Virus record (IMG/VR): IMGVR_UViG_3300037961_005406
Coordinates: 1-55,883 of that record
DNA: 55,883 bases
Origin: a virus
Reading direction: 5' to 3' (one strand)
Position numbers and translations under genes: made by a program. How positions within the stretch are numbered: the stretch's first letter is position 1; the number at the start of each line of letters is the position of its first letter. The notes under the pieces were generated by a model. The model did not search any database and had not been told where the DNA came from. It saw only the letters and a list, made by a program, of their open reading frames with translations. Positions 8,241 through 15,413 of the stretch are shown in pieces.

Positions 8241-8818
8241 TTGAAGAAAATTACTACATTTAAAACTATTCTTATACCAGATTTTATTGGATTTGCACTT
8301 GCATGAAAATGGTTTTTTATAATTAAAAGTTTGTTTGCTTTTGGCTTTATTTTTTTCATTACAGTCAATAATTTAAATTTATCTTTGTATCCTTCATTAA
8401 AAACAACTGTATCTCCATCACTATTATTTAAATATAACAACAAAGAAATATGTTTTTCATCATTGTCTACATGAGGCATGTTGTGTACATCTTTAGTTTG
8501 TATCTTATTATTATTTAATAGTAAATTTATTTTTGCTTTATGTATATAACCCTCAATATTATTATCTTTCATAAGTTTAAGAATTATTGGAATAAAAATT
8601 TCTGCATAAGGTGAATTAATTTTTTTATCTAAAACCAAACCATGAGATAGTTGTGGAGTAATAAAACCGTTTTTAATTGGAAATATTGTATCTTCTATAC
8701 GTGTATATTCTCCTGAATCTAGTCCTAAAAAATAAGGAAAGTTGTCTTTGACGACCAATTCATACATTTGATCAAAAGATTTTTTATCTACAGCATTTTC
8801 AATAATTTTTAGAGACAT
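8237..8818 (-). CDS. 2OG-Fe(II) dioxygenase-like protein
   Basis: 193 residues with the double-stranded beta-helix signature: HVD at H116/D118 (NMPHVDNDEKHISLLLYLN), the downstream strand GDTVVFNEGYKD, distal His near 170-172 (NHFHASANP) and Arg183 (GIRIVLNVV) for 2-oxoglutarate. Family members hydroxylate proteins, sugars or nucleobases; the substrate here is unknown. Unlike the other oxygenases in the window it lies in the early accessory region, on the minus strand with a small membrane protein. No strong ribosome site is visible. Confidence 0.8.
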   Translation of the reverse strand: MSLKIIENAVDKKSFDQMYELVVKDNFPYFLGLDSGEYTRIEDTIFPIKNGFITPQLSHGLVLDKKINSPYAEIFIPIILKLMKDNNIEGYIHKAKINLLLNNNKIQTKDVHNMPHVDNDEKHISLLLYLNNSDGDTVVFNEGYKDKFKLLTVMKKIKPKANKLLIIKNHFHASANPIKSGIRIVLNVVIFFK

Positions 8819-8863
8819 GAATAGCCTAGGATATTATATGAAAAAAAACAAAATGCTAGTCTA

Positions 8864-9052
8864 TTAACCAGCTTTATCTAAAAGACCACTCTTTGCATCT
8901 TCTACACTTTGATCATTGATCTTAGTTCGAAGTTCTTTGATCTTTATGTCGATCCACTTCATATCAGGAGTTACTCTGCCCTGAGACAGTGCTTGGTTCG
9001 CCCACTTGGACTCCAACTGAAGTTTCTCCGAGATTAACTTTTGTAGTTGCAT
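8864..9052 (-). CDS. hypothetical helical protein
   Basis: 62 residues, charged and helical (MQLQKLISEKLQLESKWANQ...), probably coiled-coil. The ATG at 9052 is chosen because GAGGAGG lies 9 nt upstream; an in-frame ATG at 9070 has no such site. The 5' end overlaps the C-terminal coding part of the upstream gene by 89 nt in another frame. Not recognised. Confidence 0.6.
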   Translation of the reverse strand: MQLQKLISEKLQLESKWANQALSQGRVTPDMKWIDIKIKELRTKINDQSVEDAKSGLLDKAG

Positions 9053-9242
9053 CTCTATCAACCTCCTCAAAGGTTAGAAAAAGAAAGTTAGGATCATAAA
9101 GTCCTGCACCATCTTTTTCGGTTAACTGCCCAGAATCATAACTCGCACTAAAAGATTCTAAAGCAGCTTTATCGTCGCTAGCCTCTATAGTTTCATCCAA
9201 ACGAATATCTTTATAGTTGGCTTGGATACGATAAAGTTTCAT
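8964..9242 (-). CDS. hypothetical small protein
   Basis: 92 residues starting MKLYRIQANYKDIRLDETIEASDD, a mixed alpha/beta beginning with many acidic residues, ending in a Gly/Ser/Thr-rich tail. The N-terminal ~55 residues look like a small folded domain. The tail is encoded where the next gene starts in a different frame. A weak TTTACA/GATATT pair lies directly upstream; no Shine-Dalgarno. Function not recognised. Confidence 0.6.
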   Translation of the reverse strand: MKLYRIQANYKDIRLDETIEASDDKAALESFSASYDSGQLTEKDGAGLYDPNFLFLTFEEVDRDATTKVNLGETSVGVQVGEPSTVSGQSNS

Positions 9243-9317
9243 AAGAATATCTTATCAAATTTTTTAATGTAAAACAAGTTGTCAATAGGTGCTAAAAGTG
9301 TTGAAAACACTAGCTTT

Positions 9318-9530
9318 TTAGATGGTGGTAGTAGGAGTGCAATGAAATTTTATAAAAATATTGTATTTATTTACATCATCTGAGCCTATTTCTTTCATTT
9401 TATTTATAGATTCTTCATACCCAAAAATAAGGCAATCATACTGACTATTAAATGTTTCTGTCCATTGATACGGATCCATACATGTACCTGCGACCTGGGA
9501 GCAAATTATTAAAGTTAATAATATTTTCAT
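9318..9530 (-). CDS. small secreted protein, marine-phage type
   Basis: 70 residues with a signal peptide (MKILLTLIICSQVAGTC) and a short mature part containing YDCLIFGYEESINKMKEIG and a final Cys. The two mature cysteines could form a disulphide in the periplasm. I recall very similar short secreted proteins in uncultured marine phages; none has a known role. It is divergent from the gene at 9613 across an 82-nt promoter region. Confidence 0.7.
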   Translation of the reverse strand: MKILLTLIICSQVAGTCMDPYQWTETFNSQYDCLIFGYEESINKMKEIGSDDVNKYNIFIKFHCTPTTTI

Positions 9531-9537
9531 TTAAGTA

Positions 9538-9568
9538 TTGACCTATCTTATTTATCATCTATATAGAT
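9538..9568 (+). promoter_or_regulatory. sigma70-like promoter with palindromic -10 region
   Basis: TTGACC (9538-9543) is followed by TATATA (9560-9565, 16-nt spacer) or TATAGA (9562-9567, 18-nt spacer). The -10 lies within a perfect 12-bp palindrome, ATCTATATAGAT (9557-9568), which could be a repressor site. It sits between the divergent genes at 9530 and 9613. Confidence 0.5.
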
Positions 9569-9612
9569 AAGATAAATATAAATTAATATTAACTAATTAT
9601 ACAGGAGAAAAT

Positions 9613-9891
9613 ATGAACAGTAAAAGTGTCAGCTTCTTAAAACTTGTAAAAGAAGTAGATGAAATACTTAGTAAGATGCATTCTAAAAGTTCTGATGGTG
9701 AACCTATACAACCTGGATCGGATCATTGGAATGAAACAAGAGATAGATTAATGAAAGTACATGTAGGTGGTGAAACTAGATTTATGACCTATCCTATGAA
9801 TTGGAGTTTATCAGAACATTTAATGGTTGATGAATTAAACAGCAGACCTGATGTGCATCCAATGCATGTAAAACTAAAAACAGAATTGTAA
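9613..9891 (+). CDS. hypothetical protein
   Basis: 92 residues, soluble, with an ACAGGAGAAA ribosome site 5 nt from the ATG. The N-terminal helix (SFLKLVKEVDEILSKM) is followed by a segment rich in Trp, Met and His (GSDHWNET...YPMNWSLSEHLMVDEL). It starts a run of six overlapping small genes reaching 11433. Not recognised. Confidence 0.65.
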   Translation: MNSKSVSFLKLVKEVDEILSKMHSKSSDGEPIQPGSDHWNETRDRLMKVHVGGETRFMTYPMNWSLSEHLMVDELNSRPDVHPMHVKLKTEL

Positions 9892-10004
9892 TGACAGATA
9901 GTATTGGAATAGCATTAATAATTTTATTTATTTTACTTTTCCCTAAATTTTTTTTAGGAACTGTAGTTGCAATTATTGCATTTTTTATGGGAGTAACAAT
10001 ATGA
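9891..10004 (+). CDS. 37-residue single-span membrane peptide
   Basis: The ATG overlaps the upstream stop (TAATG), and its own stop overlaps the next ATG (ATATGA). The product (MTDSIGIALIILFILLFPKF...) is almost wholly hydrophobic, with one or two short membrane spans around a PKF turn. Tight coupling on both sides supports it being real. Function unknown. Confidence 0.5.
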   Translation: MTDSIGIALIILFILLFPKFFLGTVVAIIAFFMGVTI

Positions 10005-10225
10005 CAAAAGATAGACACGCAGATACAAATAACTTTTTAAAAAAATTAAGACGTAAAGATTGGAAAGACAGACGTGTAGCAGCTATAAATAAAATTAGTG
10101 AAAAAAAAGGTTGGAGTTGTAGTGAAAACAATCCTTACTTTGAACAATATACAGTAATTATGAATCCAAATATTAAAACAAAACAACAATGCAAAGAGGA
10201 GTGTAGAAAAAATGGATATAAATAA
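10001..10225 (+). CDS. hypothetical basic protein
   Basis: 74 residues, strongly basic (FLKKLRRKDWKDRRVAAINK) with three C-terminal cysteines (SCSEN, QCKEEC). A nucleic-acid-binding role is possible from charge alone. Translationally coupled to the upstream membrane peptide (ATGA); the next gene begins inside its 3' end. Confidence 0.6.
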   Translation: MTKDRHADTNNFLKKLRRKDWKDRRVAAINKISEKKGWSCSENNPYFEQYTVIMNPNIKTKQQCKEECRKNGYK

Positions 10226-10421
10226 ATGGAAATCAGTAGCAGTAAAAAAAGAAACACACACATTACTTACTGCACTTTGTGGAGAAAAAGAACGTAACCC
10301 TGCTAGGATGATATCTAAATTAGTAAAAGATTATGCTGAATATCAGGCAAAGAAAAAAGGTATGCCTACAGAAAAATATATTGCGACTTTATTAAAAAAG
10401 AATGCGACTAAACAGAGATAA
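10212..10421 (+). CDS. possible ribbon-helix-helix DNA-binding protein
   Basis: 69 residues. KWKSVAVKKETHTLLTAL could be the beta strand plus first helix of an RHH (CopG/MetJ-like) fold, and ARMISKLVKDYAEYQAKK the second helix. RHH proteins dimerise and act as repressors. The first methionine overlaps the upstream gene, preceded by AAAGAGGAG. Assignment rests on pattern only. Confidence 0.6.
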   Translation: MDINKWKSVAVKKETHTLLTALCGEKERNPARMISKLVKDYAEYQAKKKGMPTEKYIATLLKKNATKQR

Positions 10422-10902
10422 ACTTCACTCAATAAAAAATGATACAGTTATAGATATTACTGTATCTAACAGACCAGGTTTATATTTTTTATTTAATCAA
10501 GAATATAAATTAATCTATATCGGAGAAAGTTTATTTCCATTAAGTAGAATACTAGATCATTATTGGAAAGCATATTTAGATGGAAAAGATAAAAAAGGTA
10601 TTGGACCTGTATTTTCTTATTTTAGAATAATTAGTGTAGATAATGAAACTAGAATTAGACAACACTATGAAAAACGTTACATAAAACATTACAATCCAGA
10701 GCATAATCATGGAGCAAACAGAGCACCATATAGTTTAACTTGTAAACAAATAAAAGCTCACATAATGATTTATGAAATGTTTTTTAAAAACATGAGCTGG
10801 TACAGATACATAAATGATGAAGTATTAAAAAAAATGTCAGATGGATTAGCACATAAAAAGAAATTAAGAAAATTAAGAGAAAAAAAGAAAACTTGGAGAT
10901 GA
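10402..10902 (+). CDS. GIY-YIG family nuclease
   Basis: 166 residues with GLYFLF (26-31) and IYIGES (38-43) as the paired GIY and YIG strands, a downstream R49...H53, and the metal-ligand region ETRIRQHYEKRYIKHYNPEHN. The fold cuts DNA in homing endonucleases, UvrC-like enzymes and restriction proteins. No intron or mobile boundary is visible, so a free-standing nuclease for host DNA breakdown or recombination is plausible. The basic C-terminus (HKKKLRKLREKKKTWR) may bind DNA. Starts within the preceding gene. Confidence 0.75.
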   Translation: MRLNRDKLHSIKNDTVIDITVSNRPGLYFLFNQEYKLIYIGESLFPLSRILDHYWKAYLDGKDKKGIGPVFSYFRIISVDNETRIRQHYEKRYIKHYNPEHNHGANRAPYSLTCKQIKAHIMIYEMFFKNMSWYRYINDEVLKKMSDGLAHKKKLRKLREKKKTWR

Positions 10903-11207
10903 AAAAAACATTATTAAAAATAAATAACATGAAAAGGTTCTGTAAGTGGCTAGATCAAACTAGTGTGCACTTAGATATTGTAAGAACTTTACTATCTCAC
11001 CCATGGGTTATGTCATGGAAAGAGAGAAAAGGTATAGAAAAGCGACTAAAACAAACCCAAGACAGAGATTATTTTTGTTTCAAAAGATCTAAAACTAGGT
11101 TAAGATGGCGTAACATATACACACGTTTTCATCACTATGAGAAAGCGACCGAACTACTAACATATGTAAGGAAACGTTATGCCAGGCAAAAGAATAAAAA
11201 AAGATAA
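10899..11207 (+). CDS. hypothetical basic protein
   Basis: About 102 residues, highly basic and Trp/Arg-rich (WLDQTSVHLDIVRTLLSHPW, RLRWRNIYTRFHHYEK). The ATG at 10899 overlaps the nuclease stop as ATGA; an in-frame TTG at 10893 is less likely. No family recognised. Its charge suggests nucleic-acid association. Confidence 0.6.
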   Translation: MKKTLLKINNMKRFCKWLDQTSVHLDIVRTLLSHPWVMSWKERKGIEKRLKQTQDRDYFCFKRSKTRLRWRNIYTRFHHYEKATELLTYVRKRYARQKNKKR

Positions 11208-11433
11208 TCTAGAACAAGCCCTAGAAATACTTGCAGCTAATCTAAATTCTAAAGATTATTCCAAAGTAACAGGAGTTATGTCCATGTTATTTATAGGCCA
11301 TCAGTTTAATTTAAGTGGTGATGGCTTTGAATTTATTAATTTAGCTGTAAAAATTAAGAAAGAATCTCATAAGAAAACATTTAAAAAAGCTTTACATGGC
11401 AATGTAATTAAGCTAAAACCTAGATCGTCTTAG
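11179..11433 (+). CDS. hypothetical protein ending the small-gene operon
   Basis: 84 residues, helical (NLEQALEILAANLNSKDYSK), with a short hydrophobic stretch VMSMLFIGHQF and a basic tail. Overlaps the upstream gene by 29 nt. Not recognised. Confidence 0.6.
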   Translation: MPGKRIKKDNLEQALEILAANLNSKDYSKVTGVMSMLFIGHQFNLSGDGFEFINLAVKIKKESHKKTFKKALHGNVIKLKPRSS

Positions 11434-11464
11434 GACGAACTCTCTTTTTTTTAGTTAATAGAGT

Positions 11465-11498
11465 AGGGGATGTGAGCGGGAGACTGCAATCATCCCCT
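11465..11498 (+). other. stem-loop in 120-nt intergenic gap
   Basis: AGGGGATG (11465-11472) pairs perfectly with CATCCCCT (11491-11498) across an 18-nt loop. There is no U-run after it, so it is not an intrinsic terminator; it may protect the 3' end of the upstream transcript. A TTGACT box (11505-11510) follows, with a weak TATTCG 17 nt later, perhaps a promoter for the next gene. Confidence 0.45.
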
Positions 11499-11553
11499 TA
11501 ACTATTGACTTTAACTTTAATACAACATATTCGTGTAGTTATGGAGCTACTAC

Positions 11554-11985
11554 ATGAACATATCAGCGAAAATTCTAAAAATTATGGGTTTGAACGTAGC
11601 TGAGAAGTTAATAGAAAACACACCAAACCCTGACGTACGCATCTGGCGAGCTGTAATTGCGCTTGCTTTGGAAGATGTAATGATCACAAATCAGAACAGA
11701 ACTGAATCTGTTTTGAAAGGTGATGCTCATGATTGGTTTTGTAGCAACAGTGATGATTTTAAAATGGTATGCTTTCAAGCAGAATTAGATCCTAGGTTTG
11801 TAAGAGAAAGGTATCTTGATGCACTAGAAAAAGGTATAATTAAATTTACAAGAAAACAAAATTTGAATATAAGTTATACAAAAGAATATGAAAAACTTAG
11901 ACGAGCCACTACGAAGGAGCAGCGAAGGAAGCACAACGCAGTTATTGATAAGTTGCGGAAAGCTATATTTGAGTGCACCGATTAA
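11554..11985 (+). CDS. hypothetical phage protein, possible DNA-binding
   Basis: 143 residues. The central part (RIWRAVIALALEDVMI...DAHDWFCSNSDDFKMVCFQAELDPRFVRERY) resembles a widespread small phage family in which a helix-turn-helix-like WxxSxxxDF...vCxxAglDPxxVR pattern recurs; the role is unknown. The C-terminal ~40 residues are basic (KLRRATTKEQRRKHNAVIDK). GGAG lies 7 nt before the ATG. It converges with the minus-strand cassette. Confidence 0.7.
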   Translation: MNISAKILKIMGLNVAEKLIENTPNPDVRIWRAVIALALEDVMITNQNRTESVLKGDAHDWFCSNSDDFKMVCFQAELDPRFVRERYLDALEKGIIKFTRKQNLNISYTKEYEKLRRATTKEQRRKHNAVIDKLRKAIFECTD

Positions 11986-12040
11986 TAGTATTGAAAGACA
12001 GTTTTATAAATTTTTATATAAAAAAATAAAATTAAGATAT

Positions 12041-12508
12041 TTAAATTAAAGATTTTTCCCATCTATATTTTTGAACTGAATGAACTTTTGGTTGCCACTC
12101 TCTATTCTTTCTTGTTGTCCAACCTGTACCTTCTGAAAAAGCTCTTGTTGTTTCTTTGTGTGTATATCCTGCAGCTTTTAAACTAATCCCAGATTCTGTT
12201 TCTAATGTATAAGTTAAAATTTTAGTGCCACCCATTTCTTTCCATATCCTAGCACATGCACCATATAAGAAGCTGTTAACATTTTTAATACCTTCTGTGC
12301 ATGTTCTTACAATTTCTCCTGTATAACCATCATCTAATTTTCTTGCTACAGGTCTACCAACAATTGCTACACCAATAATTTGATTGTCATCATCAACAGC
12401 TGCAATACAAAACTTACAGCCAACTACAGTTTTACTATGTCTGTGATGTTTTCTGACATACTCATTTGCTAATCTTAATGTATAAGGTTTAATCCTCACA
12501 GGCCACAC
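12041..12508 (-). CDS. XF1762-like protein (GNAT-related)
   Basis: 155 residues matching the conserved outline of the XF1762 family: ANEYVRKHHRHSKTVVGCKF, then IIGVAIVGRPVARKLDDG, then EIVRTCTEGIKNVNSFLYGA and YTLETESGISLKAAGY. The fold is thought to be acetyltransferase-like. These genes travel with phage DNA-modification genes, but no activity is established. Here it overlaps the end of the PP-loop gene by 13 nt and is the last gene of the minus-strand methyltransferase cassette. Confidence 0.8.
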   Translation of the reverse strand: MWPVRIKPYTLRLANEYVRKHHRHSKTVVGCKFCIAAVDDDNQIIGVAIVGRPVARKLDDGYTGEIVRTCTEGIKNVNSFLYGACARIWKEMGGTKILTYTLETESGISLKAAGYTHKETTRAFSEGTGWTTRKNREWQPKVHSVQKYRWEKSLI

Positions 12509-13308
12509 ATACCTTCACACTCTTGATTGAATAAATCTCCTTGAGTGTCATTTTTAAATTTAACTTCATCTAAAGGTACACAAGATCTGTGAACATAGTT
12601 TTTTACTTTTGGATTATGTTTACGCATTTCTTTATCGAAGAACACAGCTTCTTTAAATTCGTTAGGTCTCTTATCTCTCATTTCTATCCAGAAATTATCA
12701 TCGTGAAACGGACACCCGATACAGGCCGACTTCACAGGTACATTGAAACCTTTACCTTCATACCATTTTAAACAATCCTGTCTGGTCATTTTCTTTTCTA
12801 ACAATGGCCATCTGTTTTCTTGCCACCAAAACCTAGATGGTTTCATACGCATTACTTCATCCATAGATATACCAATCCAAACCTCAACCCATTGATTTTT
12901 CTTCATTTTTTGTCTTGGTTTGTAGCCTAATATTTCTCTTATTTTCTTTGCAATTGGAGTTATTTTATATTCTCTTGTGCATTGTCTTCGACCCATTCCT
13001 TTTTTACCTTTTTCATTCAAAGTATAAAATGGTGCTGAAGCGAATTGATTACCACCTGGAGACAAAGCTTTTAAGATGTCTTTGTCTAGATCTCCTTTTT
13101 TAGTTATGTGCACAGGATAAGATAGTTTTGTTTTTAAATAATTTAAATGATCTATTACTGTAGATGGTTCCCAACCTGTATCTGCGAATACAGCTGCATC
13201 AGGTTTAACACCAAATGCTCCTTGGTCTGCCATCAAGGCCATAGTGCTAGATTGTACACCAGCTCCTAACGATAAGATTCTTAGACTTGGTTCTTTGTCA
13301 CGTTCCAT
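12496..13308 (-). CDS. PP-loop / PAPS-reductase-like protein
   Basis: 270 residues beginning with the PP-loop SLGAGVQSSTMAL (13-25), then AAVFADTGWEP, typical of the phosphoadenosine-phosphosulfate reductase-like branch of ATP pyrophosphatases. Several Cys residues in pairs (RRQCTREY, SACIGCPFHDD, CEGMCGL) could coordinate a metal or Fe-S cluster. Phage members often sit beside DNA methyltransferases; a role in DNA or tRNA thiolation or another modification has been proposed but not shown for this branch. It overlaps the methyltransferase gene by 28 nt and the XF1762 gene by 13 nt. Confidence 0.8.
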   Translation of the reverse strand: MERDKEPSLRILSLGAGVQSSTMALMADQGAFGVKPDAAVFADTGWEPSTVIDHLNYLKTKLSYPVHITKKGDLDKDILKALSPGGNQFASAPFYTLNEKGKKGMGRRQCTREYKITPIAKKIREILGYKPRQKMKKNQWVEVWIGISMDEVMRMKPSRFWWQENRWPLLEKKMTRQDCLKWYEGKGFNVPVKSACIGCPFHDDNFWIEMRDKRPNEFKEAVFFDKEMRKHNPKVKNYVHRSCVPLDEVKFKNDTQGDLFNQECEGMCGL

Positions 13309-14237
13309 ATTGCTCTTCCTATTTCTTCTGCGATTTGCGGGACGATAGAGTTTCCCAATCCTTTAAGTCTGTATACCCGCCCGGGTACCCCATTAGCCAC
13401 TCTACCCACATCGGGTTCAGTGCGCCACCAACTTTCTCCCCTAGATTCCCCTTGCCACGATCTATCTTGCTGTCCTTGTACATGAACTCCCTTGGAGTTG
13501 GCCACATTATGTTCGGATGTGCTACTTGATCGTTTAAACTGATCGGCATTTTCTTGTTCACTTTCATTTGCATTCTTTCCTTCGAACTCGCTCCCCTGTC
13601 GCAATGTGCGTCTGGTGTTCTCCATAACTTCATTGTCGCTGGATCCACTTGTTCTCTCAGGTTCGATGGACGAGATCTTCCCTTCCTTTGACCTTGCATC
13701 AGCTTCTTGGTTCCTTCTTCTGATCTTGGAGGTAAGTGATCCATTGTGTTTGGAGTAGCCCACAATCCAGACTCTTTCTCTTCTATGGGGCGCGCCGACG
13801 CCTGCAGCTGGAATAATAAACGCTTGGACTTCGAAGCCTTCACTTTCCAGGTCAGTGCACACTGTTTCGAATACCATGCCGTCTTGGATGTTAATAATTC
13901 CTCTGACATTCTCTGCAATAATCCAGGTGGGTCTGACTTCTTTAATGACTCTGAACATATCTGGCCAGAGATATCTGTCGTCATTGGTACCTTTTTGCTT
14001 GCCTGCAACACTGTACGGTTGGCAAGGAAAGCCTCCTGTGAGGATGTCAATGGGTTCTTTGATGTCTTTCGCTTCCAATTTTTTAATATCATGATGTATT
14101 GTAACTCCTTTCCAATGTTTTTGCAGCAATAGTCTGCAGTATGGGTCAACTTCACAGAAGCCTACAGTTGTAAAGCCCACTCGTTCTAGAGCTAAACTAA
14201 ATCCACCAATACCGCTAAATAAGTCTAAATGATTCAT
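13281..14237 (-). CDS. dcm: DNA (cytosine-5)-methyltransferase
   Basis: Transfers a methyl group from SAM to C5 of cytosine. Numbered from the ATG at 14237: motif I HLDLFSGIGGFSLAL (3-17), catalytic Cys72 in GGFPCQPYS, ENV (109-111), HRRERVWIVG (151-160), and C-terminal motifs ending KGLGNSIVPQIAEEIGRAI. The stretch after residue 160 is polar and low in hydrophobics, which is unusual for a target-recognition domain, and is exactly where a second frame is overprinted. A TTG 39 nt upstream is in frame, but it is the TTGACA of a likely promoter, so the ATG is preferred. Protection against host restriction is the usual role. Confidence 0.92.
   Translation of the reverse strand: MNHLDLFSGIGGFSLALERVGFTTVGFCEVDPYCRLLLQKHWKGVTIHHDIKKLEAKDIKEPIDILTGGFPCQPYSVAGKQKGTNDDRYLWPDMFRVIKEVRPTWIIAENVRGIINIQDGMVFETVCTDLESEGFEVQAFIIPAAGVGAPHRRERVWIVGYSKHNGSLTSKIRRRNQEADARSKEGKISSIEPERTSGSSDNEVMENTRRTLRQGSEFEGKNANESEQENADQFKRSSSTSEHNVANSKGVHVQGQQDRSWQGESRGESWWRTEPDVGRVANGVPGRVYRLKGLGNSIVPQIAEEIGRAIWNVTKNQV
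13319..14155 (-). CDS. overprinted frame inside dcm, possible real protein
   Basis: A 278-codon open frame on the same strand as dcm but in another frame, covering 13319-14155. It contains three WxTP motifs (WATP 132-135, WRTP 178-181, WPTP 218-221), TWKVKASKSKRLLFQL (102-117) and a hydrophobic ending LNPMWVEWLMGYPGGYTDL (246-264). I recall similar sequences encoded with cytosine methyltransferases of other phages, so this frame may be under its own selection. The true start is uncertain (Met1, 22, 58 or 83) and no ribosome site is obvious. Function unknown; a long chance frame is the alternative. Confidence 0.5.
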   Translation of the reverse strand: MKLTHTADYCCKNIGKELQYIMILKNWKRKTSKNPLTSSQEAFLANRTVLQASKKVPMTTDISGQICSESLKKSDPPGLLQRMSEELLTSKTAWYSKQCALTWKVKASKSKRLLFQLQASARPIEEKESGLWATPNTMDHLPPRSEEGTKKLMQGQRKGRSRPSNLREQVDPATMKLWRTPDAHCDRGASSKERMQMKVNKKMPISLNDQVAHPNIMWPTPREFMYKDSKIDRGKGNLGEKVGGALNPMWVEWLMGYPGGYTDLKDWETLSSRKSQKK

Positions 14238-14238
14238 C

Positions 14239-14435
14239 TGTGACACTGTTTTTATAGGTTTTACGTAATTTGTCAATCTATATAAGATATTTCTACCTAA
14301 AACACTCTACACAGGACACCAGAATGTCTGACATTTGTGACATAGACCTCTTTTTAGACTATTTACATTGATACTACTTACTTATTTGATGTCACAAACA
14401 CTTTTATTCTGTGACATACACTGACACTAGTGACA
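14239..14435. promoter_or_regulatory. TGTGACA operator-like repeats between dcm and terS
   Basis: The 268-nt divergent gap holds TGTGACA at 14239-14245, 14336-14342 and 14410-14416, its complement TGTCACA at 14390-14396, and AGTGACA at 14429-14435. The 14390-14416 pair forms a 7-bp inverted repeat with a 13-nt spacer. A TTGACA on the minus strand (14276-14271) with TAAAAA 16 nt downstream could drive the dcm cassette. The repeats suggest binding sites for a regulator of either divergent unit. Confidence 0.5.
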
Positions 14436-14505
14436 CTAACCACTTATGGACAAAACACCTAAACTTGGATACAGTCTTAATTGAGTTAAAAATATCTTAT
14501 TACAA

Positions 14506-15000
14506 ATGGCTGGAAAAAAGAACACTATAAAAACGATGCATGATCTGACTGCGAAGCAGAGAAAGTTTGTTGATATCTATGTGGCCAATTACGGATTAAT
14601 TAGTAAGACAGAAGCAGCTAAGCAAGCTGGATATGTAGCTAAAGATCCACATACGATTGCATCTAAATTAACTAACCCAAATAGAAACCCCCATGTTGTA
14701 AGATATTTAGAAAAAAGATTAGCTGTTGAAAGAAATAAATATGCTAATCCGTTACGTTCACATAAAAGATTTGAGAAGTTTGGTGATGACGCTGCAAAGA
14801 AAAACCAATTCGCTTCAGCAATCAATGCAGAATTTAGATCTGGCCAATTGGCTGGAATGTATGTTGATAAAAAAGAAATTACAAATAATACTCTGGAGGG
14901 AATGTCACGTGAACAACTTGAAAAACGTTTATCAGAACTCGAAGCCAAAATCGGGGAAGGTAAAAACATCATTAACGTCACGCCAACAGAGGATGGTTAA
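14506..15000 (+). CDS. terS: terminase small subunit
   Basis: 164 residues. LTAKQRKFVDIYVANYGLISKTEAAKQAGY is the helix-turn-helix region of Terminase_2-type small subunits (residues about 14-43, where the packaging site is recognised). A central helical part and a C-terminal coiled-coil (MSREQLEKRLSELEAKI) that would contact the large subunit follow. No Shine-Dalgarno is visible. Unusually, the large subunit lies 4.5 kb downstream, separated by accessory genes. Confidence 0.85.
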   Translation: MAGKKNTIKTMHDLTAKQRKFVDIYVANYGLISKTEAAKQAGYVAKDPHTIASKLTNPNRNPHVVRYLEKRLAVERNKYANPLRSHKRFEKFGDDAAKKNQFASAINAEFRSGQLAGMYVDKKEITNNTLEGMSREQLEKRLSELEAKIGEGKNIINVTPTEDG

Positions 15001-15100
15001 AACAGATAAATGGATGGTTGTATTTAATGAAATACATAATTCACATTTATCTATGAATATAGGAAAGGTAGATGTTAAAACAGATGAAGAAGAAATATAA
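14993..15100 (+). CDS. 35-residue hypothetical protein
   Basis: Starts 8 nt before the end of terS (GAGGATGG). The product MVKTDKWMVVFNEIHNSHLS... is a short beta-like peptide with an acidic end, whose last bases overlap the next gene in another frame. The overlap pattern supports coupling but the frame is short. Function unknown. Confidence 0.35.
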   Translation: MVKTDKWMVVFNEIHNSHLSMNIGKVDVKTDEEEI

Positions 15101-15413
15101 AGTTGGTAAAACTTATAAAAAAACAATTCCTTTGAATTTTAAAAAGCTCGGTAAAAATATAGAAGATTATCCTTTTGTAGAAATAAATTGGGCTGACATT
15201 GAAGGAGATGCAGGTTGGTCTGATACAAAAAGTTTGTTAAAAAGTAAATTACCCATTTGCGTTTCTAAAGGTTATTTGGTATCACAACGTAATGGAGTTA
15301 CAAGAATATTTACAGATTATATCAAAGCGAAAGACAATGATACTTTTGAAAATATTGGTAACACCACAATTATTCCAACTTCAGTTATTCAATCAATAAA
15401 GGTATTAGGCTAA
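15072..15413 (+). CDS. hypothetical protein
   Basis: 113 residues. FVEINWADIEGDAGW...LPICVSKGYLVSQRNGVTRIFTDYI...TTIIPTSVIQSIKVL suggests an all-beta domain; similar short proteins are frequent in phages and I know no function. The ATG at 15072 has an AAGGTAG ribosome site; an in-frame ATG at 15084 is an alternative. Confidence 0.65.
   Translation: MLKQMKKKYKVGKTYKKTIPLNFKKLGKNIEDYPFVEINWADIEGDAGWSDTKSLLKSKLPICVSKGYLVSQRNGVTRIFTDYIKAKDNDTFENIGNTTIIPTSVIQSIKVLG

Noticed and set aside
13746-14132. Plus-strand open frames antisense to dcm
   Set aside because: They mirror two constrained frames on the other strand, have no ribosome site and show no recognisable motif.
14726-15100. 124-codon frame overlapping terS
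   Set aside because: Only its last 35 codons, after a start at 14993, look plausible; the rest is a shadow of terS.
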